Origin: JBPCOI01 sp051000395
GTDB lineage: Bacteria; Actinomycetota; Actinomycetes; Mycobacteriales; Jatrophihabitantaceae
NCBI GenBank assembly: GCA_051000395.1
Contig: JBPCOI010000032.1
Coordinates: forward strand, 1-48,411
Reading direction: 5' to 3'
DNA length: 48,411 bases
Part shown: positions 9,171-17,601 of the stretch, one piece after another
Layout: each line of letters opens with the position of its first letter
How positions within the stretch are numbered: the stretch's first letter is position 1
Translations under genes and position numbers: made by a program
Notes under the pieces: generated by a model
Databases searched by the model: none
Seen by the model: the letters and a program-made list of their open reading frames with translations, nothing else
Told to the model about the DNA's origin: nothing

Positions 9171-10144
9171 GCTGACCTTCTGATTCGCTCGGCGGCACGG
9201 AGCCGGACGGACGCGGCGCGGGGATTGGCGGCGATCTTGGCGGGTGTCGCCGCCTCGCTGCCGCGGTGCAGCAGCCGAAGCTGCGGCCCGTGGCCGGCGA
9301 GCGGCACCGGCAGGCCGGGCGGGGTGGTGTCGGTGGCACGCGCCGCCAGGTGCTGCTTGACGAGGCGGTCCTCGAGCGAGTGGTAGGACAGCACCACGAT
9401 GCGCCCGTGCAGGTCGAGGGCGTCGAGTGCCGCCGGGATCGCGGTTCGCAGCGCGCCGAGCTCGCCGTTGACCTCGATCCGCAGCGCCTGGAAGGTTCGC
9501 TTGGCGGGATGGCCGCCGTGGCGCCGGGTGGCCGCGGGAATGGCGGTGCGCACGAGGTCCGCGAGGACGGCGGTGGACTCGAGCGGCGCCGCGCGCCGGC
9601 TGCGCTCGATGGCCTGCGCGATCCGCAGCGCGAAGCGCTCCTCGCCGTACTCGCGCAACACGCGGGCCAGTTCGCCGACCGGGTAGCCGTTGACGACGTC
9701 GGCGGCGGTACGGCCCTGCGTCGCGTCCATCCGCATTTCCAGCGGCGCGTCCTGTGCGTAGGAGAAGCCCCGCTCCGAGACGTCGAGTTGCATCGAGGAG
9801 ACGCCGAGGTCGAACAGCACGCCGTCGACCCCGTGGAGCCCGAGCGAGCTGAGCACCTGCGGCATCCGGTCATAGACAGCGTGCACGAGGTGGGTACGGG
9901 CGCCGAAGCGGGCCAGTCGCTCGCGGCTGCGGGCCAGTGCGGCGGGGTCGCGGTCCAGGCCCACCAGGGTGAGCTGCGGGTGCGCCTCCAGCAGGGCCTC
10001 GGCGTGCCCGCCCAGACCGAGGGTCGCGTCCACCGCCACGGCCGGACGGCCGTCGAGCGCCGGTGCGAGCAGCGCGAGCACCCGCTCCAGCAGCACGGGC
10101 ACGTGCCCGGCAGAGGACGCCGGTGGCCGGTCGCGGGCTTGCAT
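9167..10144 (-). CDS. rsmH: RsmH (MraW), 16S rRNA m4C1402 methyltransferase
   Basis: RsmH N4-methylates C1402 in the ribosomal P site using S-adenosylmethionine. The 325-residue product shows the family motifs in order: the AdoMet-binding DATLGLGGHAEALL near the N-terminus, DRDPAAL, then LFDLGVSSMQLD and the RGFSY...PLEMRMD block. The ATG at 10142-10144 has a good GAGGAG ribosome binding site 8 nt upstream; the TTG directly before it is less likely. It is second in the dcw operon after mraZ, as in most bacteria, and its stop overlaps the ftsL start. Confidence 0.95.
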   Translation of the reverse strand: MQARDRPPASSAGHVPVLLERVLALLAPALDGRPAVAVDATLGLGGHAEALLEAHPQLTLVGLDRDPAALARSRERLARFGARTHLVHAVYDRMPQVLSSLGLHGVDGVLFDLGVSSMQLDVSERGFSYAQDAPLEMRMDATQGRTAADVVNGYPVGELARVLREYGEERFALRIAQAIERSRRAAPLESTAVLADLVRTAIPAATRRHGGHPAKRTFQALRIEVNGELGALRTAIPAALDALDLHGRIVVLSYHSLEDRLVKQHLAARATDTTPPGLPVPLAGHGPQLRLLHRGSEAATPAKIAANPRAASVRLRAAERIRRSA

Positions 10145-10319
10145 CAACGCTGCTCCTCAGTGCGGGACGGGCAGGTGGGTGGTGGTGGGCGACGCTCGAT
10201 CTGGTCCCCGCCCGTCTCACCCCGCGACCGGCGCGGGGACTTCGACAGTTCCGCCTGGCGCCGGGGAAGGGGTGCCAGGTGGCGGACGGGAGGAGGCCGG
10301 ATCCGAACGTCGGACTCCA

Positions 10320-10751
10320 TCAGAAGACCCCGGGCAGCACCTCCTCGGCGATGTCGGCGAACGCGGCGTCGGCGTGCTCGGCGTAGCTCTGCCAGGCGGC
10401 GGCGTCCCATACCTCGATGCGGTTGTTCGCACCGACGACGACGCAGTCCTTGCTCAGTCCGGCGTACGCGCGCAGCGCGACCGGGATCGTGATCCGGCCC
10501 TGGCCGTCGAGGTTCTCCGTGGAGCCGCTCGCGAACAGCGTGCGGCCGTAGTCGCGAACCCGCCGGTCGGTGATCGGGGCGGTGCGCAGTGCCTGGGTGA
10601 ACTGGACGAACTCGGTGGTGGCGAAGACGAACAGGCAGCGGTCGAGTCCCTTGCAGATCACCAGGCCGCCCTCCAGTTCCGGCCGGAACTTCGCCGGGAG
10701 GGCTAAGCGGAACTTCTCGTCGAGACGGGGGGTGTGCGTGCCGAGGAACAT
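10320..10751 (-). CDS. mraZ: MraZ, transcriptional regulator of the dcw operon
   Basis: MraZ is an AbrB-fold DNA-binding protein that represses its own dcw operon. The 143-residue product begins MFLGTHTPRLDEKFRLALPA and contains two copies of the MraZ domain. The second holds LDGQGRITIPVALRAYAGL. The ATG at 10749-10751 has a strong GGAGGTG ribosome binding site 6 nt upstream. A 175-bp gap separates it from rsmH (10145-10319); I see no gene there. Four TGGGN repeats in its promoter are its expected operator. Confidence 0.95.
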   Translation of the reverse strand: MFLGTHTPRLDEKFRLALPAKFRPELEGGLVICKGLDRCLFVFATTEFVQFTQALRTAPITDRRVRDYGRTLFASGSTENLDGQGRITIPVALRAYAGLSKDCVVVGANNRIEVWDAAAWQSYAEHADAAFADIAEEVLPGVF

Positions 10752-10788
10752 CGGCACCACCTCCGGGTCACGACGGCGAGCTACTCTC

Positions 10789-10830
10789 CCCCACTACGCC
10801 CCATCCTACCCCACAACAACCCACCGTCAA
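10789..10830 (-). promoter_or_regulatory. dcw operon promoter with four phased MraZ boxes
   Basis: Read on the minus strand, a -35-like TTGACG (10825-10830) and a -10 TAGGAT (10803-10808) are 16 bp apart. Four TGGGN boxes (TGGGT, TGGGG, TGGGG, TGGGG) begin at 10823, 10813, 10803 and 10793, exactly 10 bp apart, and run through the spacer, the -10 and the expected start site. TGGGN direct repeats with 5-bp spacers are the known MraZ operator, so autorepression of the operon is the natural reading. Confidence 0.85.
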
Positions 10831-10952
10831 CGATTTAGCGGGCGCGTCGGTGCGCAGTCCTGATCTCGAGACGGACACGAGACGGTGCCGCTGAGCCGCC
10901 GGTCGGCAATACTCGATGCTGGCAGCGGGCGCGTGGCCCTCCGGACAGCGAC

Positions 10953-12035
10953 ATGAGACAGAGGACGACAGCGGTGGACGACCTGCACGCCGAATACCGC
11001 ACGGGCGGGATGCACGCGGACAATCGCAGCGGCGGGACGCACGCGGCGACCCCGACACCGGCCGGCCCTGTCGCGGGCGTCGACACCGTCCGCACCGCGG
11101 CGCAGCGCATCGCCGCCAACATCGAGCAGGTCATCGAGGGCAAGCCCGGGGCCGTCCGCCTGGGCCTGACCGTGCTGCTCGCCGAGGGCCACCTGCTCAT
11201 CGAGGACGTCCCGGGCGTGGGCAAGACCAAGTTCGCCAAGGCGCTGGCCCGCTCGATCGACTGCTCGGTGCGCCGCCTGCAGTTCACGCCGGACCTGCTG
11301 CCCAGCGACGTGACCGGCGTGAGCGTCTACAACGCCGAGGATCGCGACTTCGAATTCAAGCCCGGCCCGGTGTTCGCCAACATCGTCGTCGGCGACGAGA
11401 TCAACCGCGCGTCACCCAAGACCCAGTCGGCACTGCTGGAATGCATGGAGGAGCGCCAGGTCACCGTCGACGGCGTGACCTACGCGCTGGAGGCGCCGTT
11501 CATGGTGCTGGCGACCCAGAATCCGATCGACATGGAGGGCACCTACCCGCTGCCCGAGGCGCAACGCGACCGTTTCACCGCCCGGATCTCCATGGGCTAT
11601 CCGGACCGGCGCGCCGAGATCGCGATGCTCGACGAGCACGCCGCTCTGGACCCGCTCGACTCGCTGCGGCCCGTCTCGGATGCCACCGAGGTCCGAACCC
11701 TGATCTCCGGAGTGCGCGGCATCCACGTCGCAGACTCGGTCAAGGGTTACGCGGTCGACCTGGCCGAGGCGACGAGGCGCGCGCCGGAGGTCCGCCTCGG
11801 TGCGTCCCCGCGCGCCGTGCTGCACCTGCTGCGAGCCGCCAAGGCCTGGGCTGCGCTCGAGGGCCGCGACTACGTCCTGCCCGACGACCTGCAGTTCCTG
11901 CTCGCGCCGGTTGTCGCGCACCGCCTGCTGCTCACGGCCGACGCCCACATCGCCGGGCGAAGCGCCGAGGACGTGCTGGCCCGCATCGTGCAGGGCACGC
12001 CCATCCTCGGCGGCGCCCCGAGCCGGACCCGTTGA
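10953..12035 (+). CDS. MoxR-family AAA+ ATPase
   Basis: MoxR ATPases act as chaperone-like partners of DUF58/VWA proteins. The 360-residue product has a variable N-terminus of about 45 residues, Walker A in EDVPGVGKTKFAK, Walker B in VVGDEINRASPKTQ, and the MoxR block LATQNPIDMEGTYPLPEAQRDRF. A C-terminal AAA lid follows. The ATG at 10953 has no clear ribosome binding site. An in-frame GTG at 10974, with GAGG 9 nt upstream, may be the true start and would give 353 residues. It diverges from mraZ and lies just upstream of the DUF58 gene. Confidence 0.93.
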   Translation: MRQRTTAVDDLHAEYRTGGMHADNRSGGTHAATPTPAGPVAGVDTVRTAAQRIAANIEQVIEGKPGAVRLGLTVLLAEGHLLIEDVPGVGKTKFAKALARSIDCSVRRLQFTPDLLPSDVTGVSVYNAEDRDFEFKPGPVFANIVVGDEINRASPKTQSALLECMEERQVTVDGVTYALEAPFMVLATQNPIDMEGTYPLPEAQRDRFTARISMGYPDRRAEIAMLDEHAALDPLDSLRPVSDATEVRTLISGVRGIHVADSVKGYAVDLAEATRRAPEVRLGASPRAVLHLLRAAKAWAALEGRDYVLPDDLQFLLAPVVAHRLLLTADAHIAGRSAEDVLARIVQGTPILGGAPSRTR

Positions 12036-12049
12036 CGGGGGGCGCAACG

Positions 12050-13342
12050 ATGCGCTGGGGCTTCACGACTCGGGCGAGCTGCCTGCTTGCCGCCGGAGCG
12101 ACGGCGCTGCTCTGCGGCCTGCTGCTCGGCGAGGCGGACCTGGTTCGTGCGGGCGTGCTGGGCGCGGCGGTACCGCTCGCGGCGGCGATCGTCGTGCACC
12201 GCTCCCGCGTGCAGATCGCCAACCGCCGCGCCGTGGAGCCCAAACGCGCCGCGTCCGGCGAGGCGGTCGTCATCCACCTGACGATCACCAACCGTTCCCG
12301 GCTGCGCACCGGCGCGCTGATGCTCGAGGACCGCATGCCCGAGCGGCTGGAGGGACGGGCCCGCTTCGTGCTCGACGGCCTGGCTAGCCGCGAGTCGCGC
12401 ACGGTGACCTACCGGATGCCCGGACTGCCCCGCGGCCGCTACCAAGCCGGGCCGCTGCGAATCCGGCTGACCGACCCGTTCCGGCTCGTCGACGTGCTGC
12501 GGTCCTTCACCGCCACCAGCAGCTTCCTCATCACCCCGATCGTGGATCCGCTGCCCGCGATCGAGCCGCCGCGCTCGCACGACATCGGCGACAACGCCGG
12601 CAGCCACTCGATCGGCAGCCGCGGCGCCGACGACGCGTCCACCCGCGAGTACCGCACCGGCGACGACCTACGCAAGATCCACTGGCGCTCGTCCGCACGC
12701 ACGGGAGCGCTCATGGTGCGCCAGGAGGAACGGCCCTGGCAGGGCATGGCCACCGTGCTGCTGGACCTGCGCGAGCAGGCGCACGTGTCGGCCCGCACCG
12801 GCGTCTACGGCCGCCACGACGACCGCCAGCGCAGCAGCCTGGAGTGGGCGATCAGCGCCGCGGCGAGCGTGGGCACGCACCTGATGATCGCCGGGCGCGA
12901 GGTGGGCGTGATCAGCGAGCTGAGCGAGCCGAGGCGGCTGCGCCCGGGCTCCCCCGGGGAGCTCAGCGAGTACCTCGCGGGCGTGCGCGCCGTGCGAGGG
13001 GACGACCTGGTGCCGGCCACCGCGGTGCTCAATGCCGCGGCGCGCGACTCGGCGCTCACTGCGGTGCTCGGCGAACTCGACCCAGCCAGCCTGCGGGTGC
13101 TCACCGAGGCCCACCCGCGGGGCTCGGCAGTTCCCGCGGTCGCCCTGCTTCTCGACACCGCGACCTGGGCGGGCAACCCGCCGTGCGGCCCGGACGGCGC
13201 GCCCCAGACGGCGGCCCGGGTGCTGCGCGCGGCGGGGTGGCGGGTGGCCGTCGTCCACCACGGCGACACCACGGCCGCCGCCTGGCAGACGGCGCTGCGC
13301 AGCGGATCGAGGGGATCCCTCGGGCGGATGGCCATCCGGTGA
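12050..13342 (+). CDS. DUF58 domain membrane protein, MoxR partner
   Basis: The 430-residue protein starts with two hydrophobic segments (about residues 10-45) and then a soluble part. The DUF58 signature YRTGDDLRKIHWRSSAR lies around residue 205. DUF58 proteins are usually encoded between a moxR and a transglutaminase gene, as here, and are thought to be linked to cell-envelope functions; their biochemical role is not settled. The ATG at 12050 follows the moxR stop by 14 nt with a G-rich (GGGGGG) Shine-Dalgarno-like stretch before it. The stop overlaps the next GTG start as GTGA. Confidence 0.9.
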   Translation: MRWGFTTRASCLLAAGATALLCGLLLGEADLVRAGVLGAAVPLAAAIVVHRSRVQIANRRAVEPKRAASGEAVVIHLTITNRSRLRTGALMLEDRMPERLEGRARFVLDGLASRESRTVTYRMPGLPRGRYQAGPLRIRLTDPFRLVDVLRSFTATSSFLITPIVDPLPAIEPPRSHDIGDNAGSHSIGSRGADDASTREYRTGDDLRKIHWRSSARTGALMVRQEERPWQGMATVLLDLREQAHVSARTGVYGRHDDRQRSSLEWAISAAASVGTHLMIAGREVGVISELSEPRRLRPGSPGELSEYLAGVRAVRGDDLVPATAVLNAAARDSALTAVLGELDPASLRVLTEAHPRGSAVPAVALLLDTATWAGNPPCGPDGAPQTAARVLRAAGWRVAVVHHGDTTAAAWQTALRSGSRGSLGRMAIR

Positions 13343-15675
13343 GCCTCGGCAGTGGCGCGCGCCGCACCGGGCAGGCACTGCTCGCGTCCGCGCTTGCCGC
13401 GGTACCGCTGTGCCAGATGTTCGTCGACCGCGGCTGGCTGGTCGACGTCTGGATCACCATGCTCGTCGTCGTCGGACCGGCCCTGCTGATCCGGCTGCGA
13501 CGCGCTCCCGGCGCGTTCCAGATCTGGCCGGGCATCGTACTGCTCGTCCCGTGGCTCAGCGCCCGGTTCGTGCCGCAGCATGCCCTGTTCGGCTTCCTGC
13601 CCACCGCGGGCACGATGCACGATCTCGGGCGCCTGATGCAGGATCTGCACCACACCACCCAGGACGGCGTAGCGCCGGTGCAGACGACGGTGGCAGTGCG
13701 CCTGGCGCTGTGCGCGGTGCTCGGCCTGTTCGCCGCGCTCGTCGATCTCGTCGCGGTGGTCGGGCATCACGGCGCGCTGGCCGGGGTGCCGATGCTGGTC
13801 GTCTACACCGTGGCCGGCGCGGTACCCCGGCACCCGGTCGACTGGCTGTTCTTCGCGGTCGCCGGGGCCGGCTTCCTGCTCCTGCTCTCCCTCGATGCCC
13901 GCGACGAGGTCAGCAGCTGGGGTCATCGCGTGCCGCGACCCGGCGAGGCGAACCGGCGGCCGGCACTGGCCGTCTCCGGCCAGCGGATCGCCGCGCTGTC
14001 GATCGCGGTCGCGATCGTGCTTCCCCTGCTCGCTCCCGTCACGCCGACGAACTTCATCGCCAACCTGCTGCACAACAGCGGTTCGCAGGATTCGAACGGG
14101 CCCAGCGGGTTCGGCTCGGGCGACGGCAGCTCGATCGACCCGTTCGCCGCCCTGCGCGGGCAGCTCGAACGTCCCCAGCGGCTGAACCTGTTCACGGTCA
14201 CCGTCAGCCCGAAAAACTCGGTCCGGCCGTTCTACCTGCGCGCGAACGTGCTGTCCGACTTCACCGGAAACGGCTGGGTACCGGCGGCTCACGGCGCCGG
14301 AGAGAAGCTGGACGCGACGGCCTTCGCGACCCTGCCGCCAACCTCGGCCAGCGCGTCGACGGTCAGTTTCGACGCGCAGGTCACCGTCGCCGGACTGAGC
14401 GGCAATCCGCCGGTCTTCGCGCTGCCCGCCACCGTCGCCGGCCTCGGCGGCGACACGCTCTGGAACCCGCAGGACCAACTGCTGCTTGGCGGTGCCGTGC
14501 ACAGCGGCGAGCAGTTCCGCGAGTCCGTCACCCAGGCCGATCCCTCGACCGATGAGCTGCAAGCCGCGAACGACCAGACCGGCTCGCCGGATCTCGCAGC
14601 ATGGCTGAGCTTGCCGACCATCCCCGCGCAGGTCCGCAGCCTGGTCAGCCAGCTCACCGCCGGCAAGACGACCCCCTACGCCAAGGCCCGCGCGATCAGC
14701 GACTACTTCTCCGCGCCCGGCAGCGGCTTCGCCTACAGCCTGGACACGGCAGCGGGCACCTCCGGCAGCGACCTCGTCGACTTCCTCACCAACAAAATCG
14801 GTTACTGCCAGCAGTTCGCGGCGGCGATGGGCGTGATGCTGCGCCTCGCTGGTGTACCGGCGCGCGTCGTGCTCGGCTACACGCATCCGGTGCCAGATGC
14901 GGGCGGTTCGTTCACGGTGACCACCGACGACGCGCACGCGTGGGTGGAGGCGTACTTCGGCGGTCTGGGCTGGATCCCGTTCGATCCCACCCCGCTGGCC
15001 GGGATCGCGGGCGGCGCGGCCAACGACCTGCCGTGGGCGCCGCACGGCAAGCCGCTTGCGGTTCTACCGCCCGCGAGTTCGACTGCGCCGGCGCAGCAAT
15101 CACATGCGAGCGTCGGGCTCAAGCGCCCGAGTGACACGCGGGCGGCGGCGGCGGGCGGCGCTAGGACGGCGCAGGGCAACGGCGCTCCGGTGCTCCTGCC
15201 GCTGGCGCTGGCGCTGCTCGTGCTGAGCCTGCTTGCGCTCGTGCCGGTGGCCGCGCGCACTCGACGACGACGGCGCAGGGTGCGGGCCGGTCGTTCCGGC
15301 GACGCCGACCAGCTGTGGGCCGAGCTGTCGGACACGGCGACCGATCTCGGCTACGTCTGGTCGCCCGCGCGCACGCCCCGGCAGGTGGCCAGCTGGCTCG
15401 ACGCCCCCCCAGGGGATTCGGCGTCACTTCGGACGCTCGCGAACGCCGTGGAGCAGCGGCGCTACTCGGCACATCCGCAACGCCCAGCGGCCGATCTCAG
15501 CCGGGAGCTGGCGCTGGCGCGGGCACGGCTGCTGGTCGGTCGCGGCCGGGCCGCGCGGCTCAGGGCGACGTTCTGGCCGGCGTCCCTCGGCTGGACGCGG
15601 CTGAGCTGGGTGCGGCGGCTGGGCTGGACGTCGGCACGGACCGGGCGGGACAGGCCCATCCGCCGATCTCACTGA
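13339..15675 (+). CDS. TgpA-type membrane transglutaminase-like protein
   Basis: The 778-residue product has about six N-terminal membrane helices, a large extracytoplasmic region, one further helix near residues 620-640 and a cytoplasmic tail. The transglutaminase core has the catalytic triad: Cys490 in GYCQQFAAAMG, His533 in DDAHAWVEAYF, and Asp549 in FDPTP. This matches TgpA/DUF3488 proteins, which act on an unknown envelope substrate as a protease or transglutaminase. The GTG start overlaps the DUF58 stop, so moxR, DUF58 and this gene form one operon. The C-terminal tail has a DUF4129-like segment (RTPRQVASWL) that in related proteins may come as a separate gene. Confidence 0.92.
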   Translation: MSLGSGARRTGQALLASALAAVPLCQMFVDRGWLVDVWITMLVVVGPALLIRLRRAPGAFQIWPGIVLLVPWLSARFVPQHALFGFLPTAGTMHDLGRLMQDLHHTTQDGVAPVQTTVAVRLALCAVLGLFAALVDLVAVVGHHGALAGVPMLVVYTVAGAVPRHPVDWLFFAVAGAGFLLLLSLDARDEVSSWGHRVPRPGEANRRPALAVSGQRIAALSIAVAIVLPLLAPVTPTNFIANLLHNSGSQDSNGPSGFGSGDGSSIDPFAALRGQLERPQRLNLFTVTVSPKNSVRPFYLRANVLSDFTGNGWVPAAHGAGEKLDATAFATLPPTSASASTVSFDAQVTVAGLSGNPPVFALPATVAGLGGDTLWNPQDQLLLGGAVHSGEQFRESVTQADPSTDELQAANDQTGSPDLAAWLSLPTIPAQVRSLVSQLTAGKTTPYAKARAISDYFSAPGSGFAYSLDTAAGTSGSDLVDFLTNKIGYCQQFAAAMGVMLRLAGVPARVVLGYTHPVPDAGGSFTVTTDDAHAWVEAYFGGLGWIPFDPTPLAGIAGGAANDLPWAPHGKPLAVLPPASSTAPAQQSHASVGLKRPSDTRAAAAGGARTAQGNGAPVLLPLALALLVLSLLALVPVAARTRRRRRRVRAGRSGDADQLWAELSDTATDLGYVWSPARTPRQVASWLDAPPGDSASLRTLANAVEQRRYSAHPQRPAADLSRELALARARLLVGRGRAARLRATFWPASLGWTRLSWVRRLGWTSARTGRDRPIRRSH

Positions 15676-15679
15676 GCCG

Positions 15680-15795
15680 CTGGTACGGCCTCTGGTACAG
15701 CTGCTGGTACGGCCTCGGAGCCGAGTCGCTGCGGCTTCGCGGCGCTGGGTTCAGCGGCTTCGCCGCGGGGGGTTCAGCGGCTTCGCGGCGAAGCC
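15680..15795. repeat. Repeat-rich convergent intergenic region with a terminator-like hairpin
   Basis: The 124 bp between two converging genes hold no ORF. They contain three CTGGTAC copies exactly 12 bp apart (15680, 15692, 15704). Two copies of GGTTCAGCGGCTTCGC lie 23 bp apart (15748 and 15771). The second copy runs into an inverted repeat, GGCTTC-N5-GAAGCC (15779-15795), directly before the DUF3040 stop. The hairpin may stop transcription from either side; there is no T-tract. Confidence 0.6.
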
Positions 15796-15799
15796 GAGC

Positions 15800-16168
15800 T
15801 CAGCGCTCGTCGAAGCGGCGCCGCAGCCGGTCTTCCATCCGGGTCCGCAGGCCGGTGGGCCGGGCCGGATGGCCGGGCTGGGGCGGTGCCGCGGGTGCGC
15901 CGCGGCTGCGCAGCAATTGGACGCCGTAGCCGCACGATCCGACGACGAGGACGAACCCGACGATGCTGACGACGATCACGTTGGTGACCAGGCCGACGAG
16001 GACCAGACCGAGGCCGAGTACGACGCCGAGCACGCCGAGCACGACCGAGCGGCGCACCCGCGAGCGCGAGCGGGCTGAGCGCACGGCCGAGGCGAACTTC
16101 GGGTCTTCGGCATACAGCGCCTGCTCGATCTCGTCGAGAAGCCTCTGCTCGTGCTCGGAGAGCGGCAC
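15800..16168 (-). CDS. DUF3040 small membrane protein
   Basis: The 122-residue product begins MPLSEHEQRLLDEIEQALYAEDPKFASAVR, the hallmark of the actinobacterial DUF3040 family. Two adjacent hydrophobic segments (about residues 41-62 and 64-86) follow, then an Arg/Pro-rich tail. The function of the family is unknown. The GTG start at 16166-16168 has AAGGAGG 8 nt upstream. A -10-like TATGCT (minus strand, 16275-16280) about 100 nt upstream could be its promoter. Its neighbour upstream on the same strand is dinB. Confidence 0.88.
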   Translation of the reverse strand: MPLSEHEQRLLDEIEQALYAEDPKFASAVRSARSRSRVRRSVVLGVLGVVLGLGLVLVGLVTNVIVVSIVGFVLVVGSCGYGVQLLRSRGAPAAPPQPGHPARPTGLRTRMEDRLRRRFDER

Positions 16169-16342
16169 CGGTGCCCTCCTTCGTCGCCGCGACCGGGGCG
16201 GGTCGTCGGCGTTCTCGTGCGAACTCGTGCGGACCGAGCGCAGGCTGCAGGTTCAGCGACTGCTCTCACTGTCGAGCATACGAGGCGTTTCCCCGGATCG
16301 AAAGTTGCGATTGCGCCACGCTCGCGCCGGCTGCGTCCCGAG

Positions 16343-17599
16343 TCAGTCGCGGCGGCGGTGCGTGACGGGCGCAGCCGTGCCGATCAGGCTCCCGAAGCCC
16401 AGCGCAGCCGTGCCGAACCTGGTCCGCGCCGCGTCGAGCACGGCGTCGGTGCCCGCCGGCCGGGCAGCCGCCCCGGGCAGTATGTCGTCGAAGCTGAGCT
16501 GTTCGGGGATCTGCCCGGCCGCCCGGAAGTTCTCGCACTTGACGCCGACGAGCCGGATGCGTGGGCGGTCCAGCTCCAGCGTGCGGTAGAGCTGGCACGC
16601 GGTCTCGTACAGCAAGCCGGTCCCGTCCGTCCAGGAGGCCAGGGTGCGCACCCGGGTGACGGTGCGGAAGTCGGCGAAACGGATCTTGATGCCCACCGTG
16701 CGTGCCGCCAGTCCCCGGTCACGGACCCGGCGCCCCACCTCGCCGCACAGGCGCAGCAGTTCGCGGCACACGTCGGCCTCCTCGACCAGGTCCGTGTCGA
16801 GGGTCCGGTCGGCGCTGATCGAGCGTTCGACGTCGCCGGGCTGCACCGGGCGGGGGTCGATGCCGTGCGCGAGTGCGTGCAGGTGTTCGGCCGCGCCGGC
16901 ACCGAGCGCGCGGCGCAGGGTGTCCAGCGGCGTACCGGCCAGGTCGACGACGGAGCGGATGCCCAGGCGGTGCAGCGGCTCGGCGGTGCGCGCGCCGACA
17001 CCCCACAGGACCGTCACCGGGAGCGGGTTCAGGAACTCCAGCACCTGCGCCGCGGGGACGACCAGCATGCCGTCGGGCTTGCAGCGAGCCGAGGCCAGCT
17101 TGGCGACGAACTTGCTCGACGCCACCCCGACCGAGCAGGTCAGGCTGAGCCGCTCGGCGACCCGCGCCCGGATGATCGTCGCGATCCGCGACGGCGGGCC
17201 GTGCAGCCGCAGCGCCCCGCCGATGTCGAGGAACGCCTCGTCCAGCGAGAGCGGCTCGACCAGCGGGGTGATGTCGTGCAGGATGCCCATCACCGTGGCC
17301 GAGGCCTCGGCATACGCGGCGCGGTCCGGCGCGACCACGATCAGCCTCGGGCACAGGCGCAGCGCCCGGCTCATCGGCATCGCGCTGCGGATGCCGTAGC
17401 GGCGCGCCTCGTAGGACGCCGCGGCTACCACCCCGCGCCGGCCGCCACCCACGACGACCGGCTTGCCGCGCAGCTCGGGACGGCGGCGGATCTCGACGCT
17501 GGCGAAGAAGGCGTCCATGTCGACGTGCAGCAGCGTGCACCCCTCGTCGCCGCCGTCGAAGTGACCGGCCGAGCGCGGGACGTCAGCGCTGCGGCCCAC
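16343..17599 (-). CDS. dinB: DinB, Y-family DNA polymerase IV
   Basis: DinB is an error-prone translesion polymerase. The 418-residue product has the Y-family signatures in order: LLHVDMDAFFASVE (first catalytic aspartates), SLDEAFLDI (second acidic pair), SVGVASSKFVAKLAS, an HhH thumb (LWGVGARTAEPLHRLGI) and a C-terminal little-finger domain. Length fits a full polymerase IV. The GTG at 17597-17599 starts 2 nt after the methyltransferase stop, and the open frame further upstream lies in that gene. It is the third gene of an operon whose promoter has a perfect LexA box, so SOS induction is likely. Confidence 0.93.
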   Translation of the reverse strand: MGRSADVPRSAGHFDGGDEGCTLLHVDMDAFFASVEIRRRPELRGKPVVVGGGRRGVVAAASYEARRYGIRSAMPMSRALRLCPRLIVVAPDRAAYAEASATVMGILHDITPLVEPLSLDEAFLDIGGALRLHGPPSRIATIIRARVAERLSLTCSVGVASSKFVAKLASARCKPDGMLVVPAAQVLEFLNPLPVTVLWGVGARTAEPLHRLGIRSVVDLAGTPLDTLRRALGAGAAEHLHALAHGIDPRPVQPGDVERSISADRTLDTDLVEEADVCRELLRLCGEVGRRVRDRGLAARTVGIKIRFADFRTVTRVRTLASWTDGTGLLYETACQLYRTLELDRPRIRLVGVKCENFRAAGQIPEQLSFDDILPGAAARPAGTDAVLDAARTRFGTAALGFGSLIGTAAPVTHRRRD

Positions 17600-17601
17600 G
17601 T

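Noticed and set aside
10164..10189. Four GGG tracts fitting a G-quadruplex in the mraZ-rsmH gap (plus strand)
   Set aside because: Such patterns arise by chance in DNA of this GC content, and nothing else supports a function.
15680..15795. Possible CRISPR array at the short repeats
   Set aside because: Units are 7-16 bp with 12- or 23-bp periods, lack unique spacers of normal length, and no cas gene is nearby.
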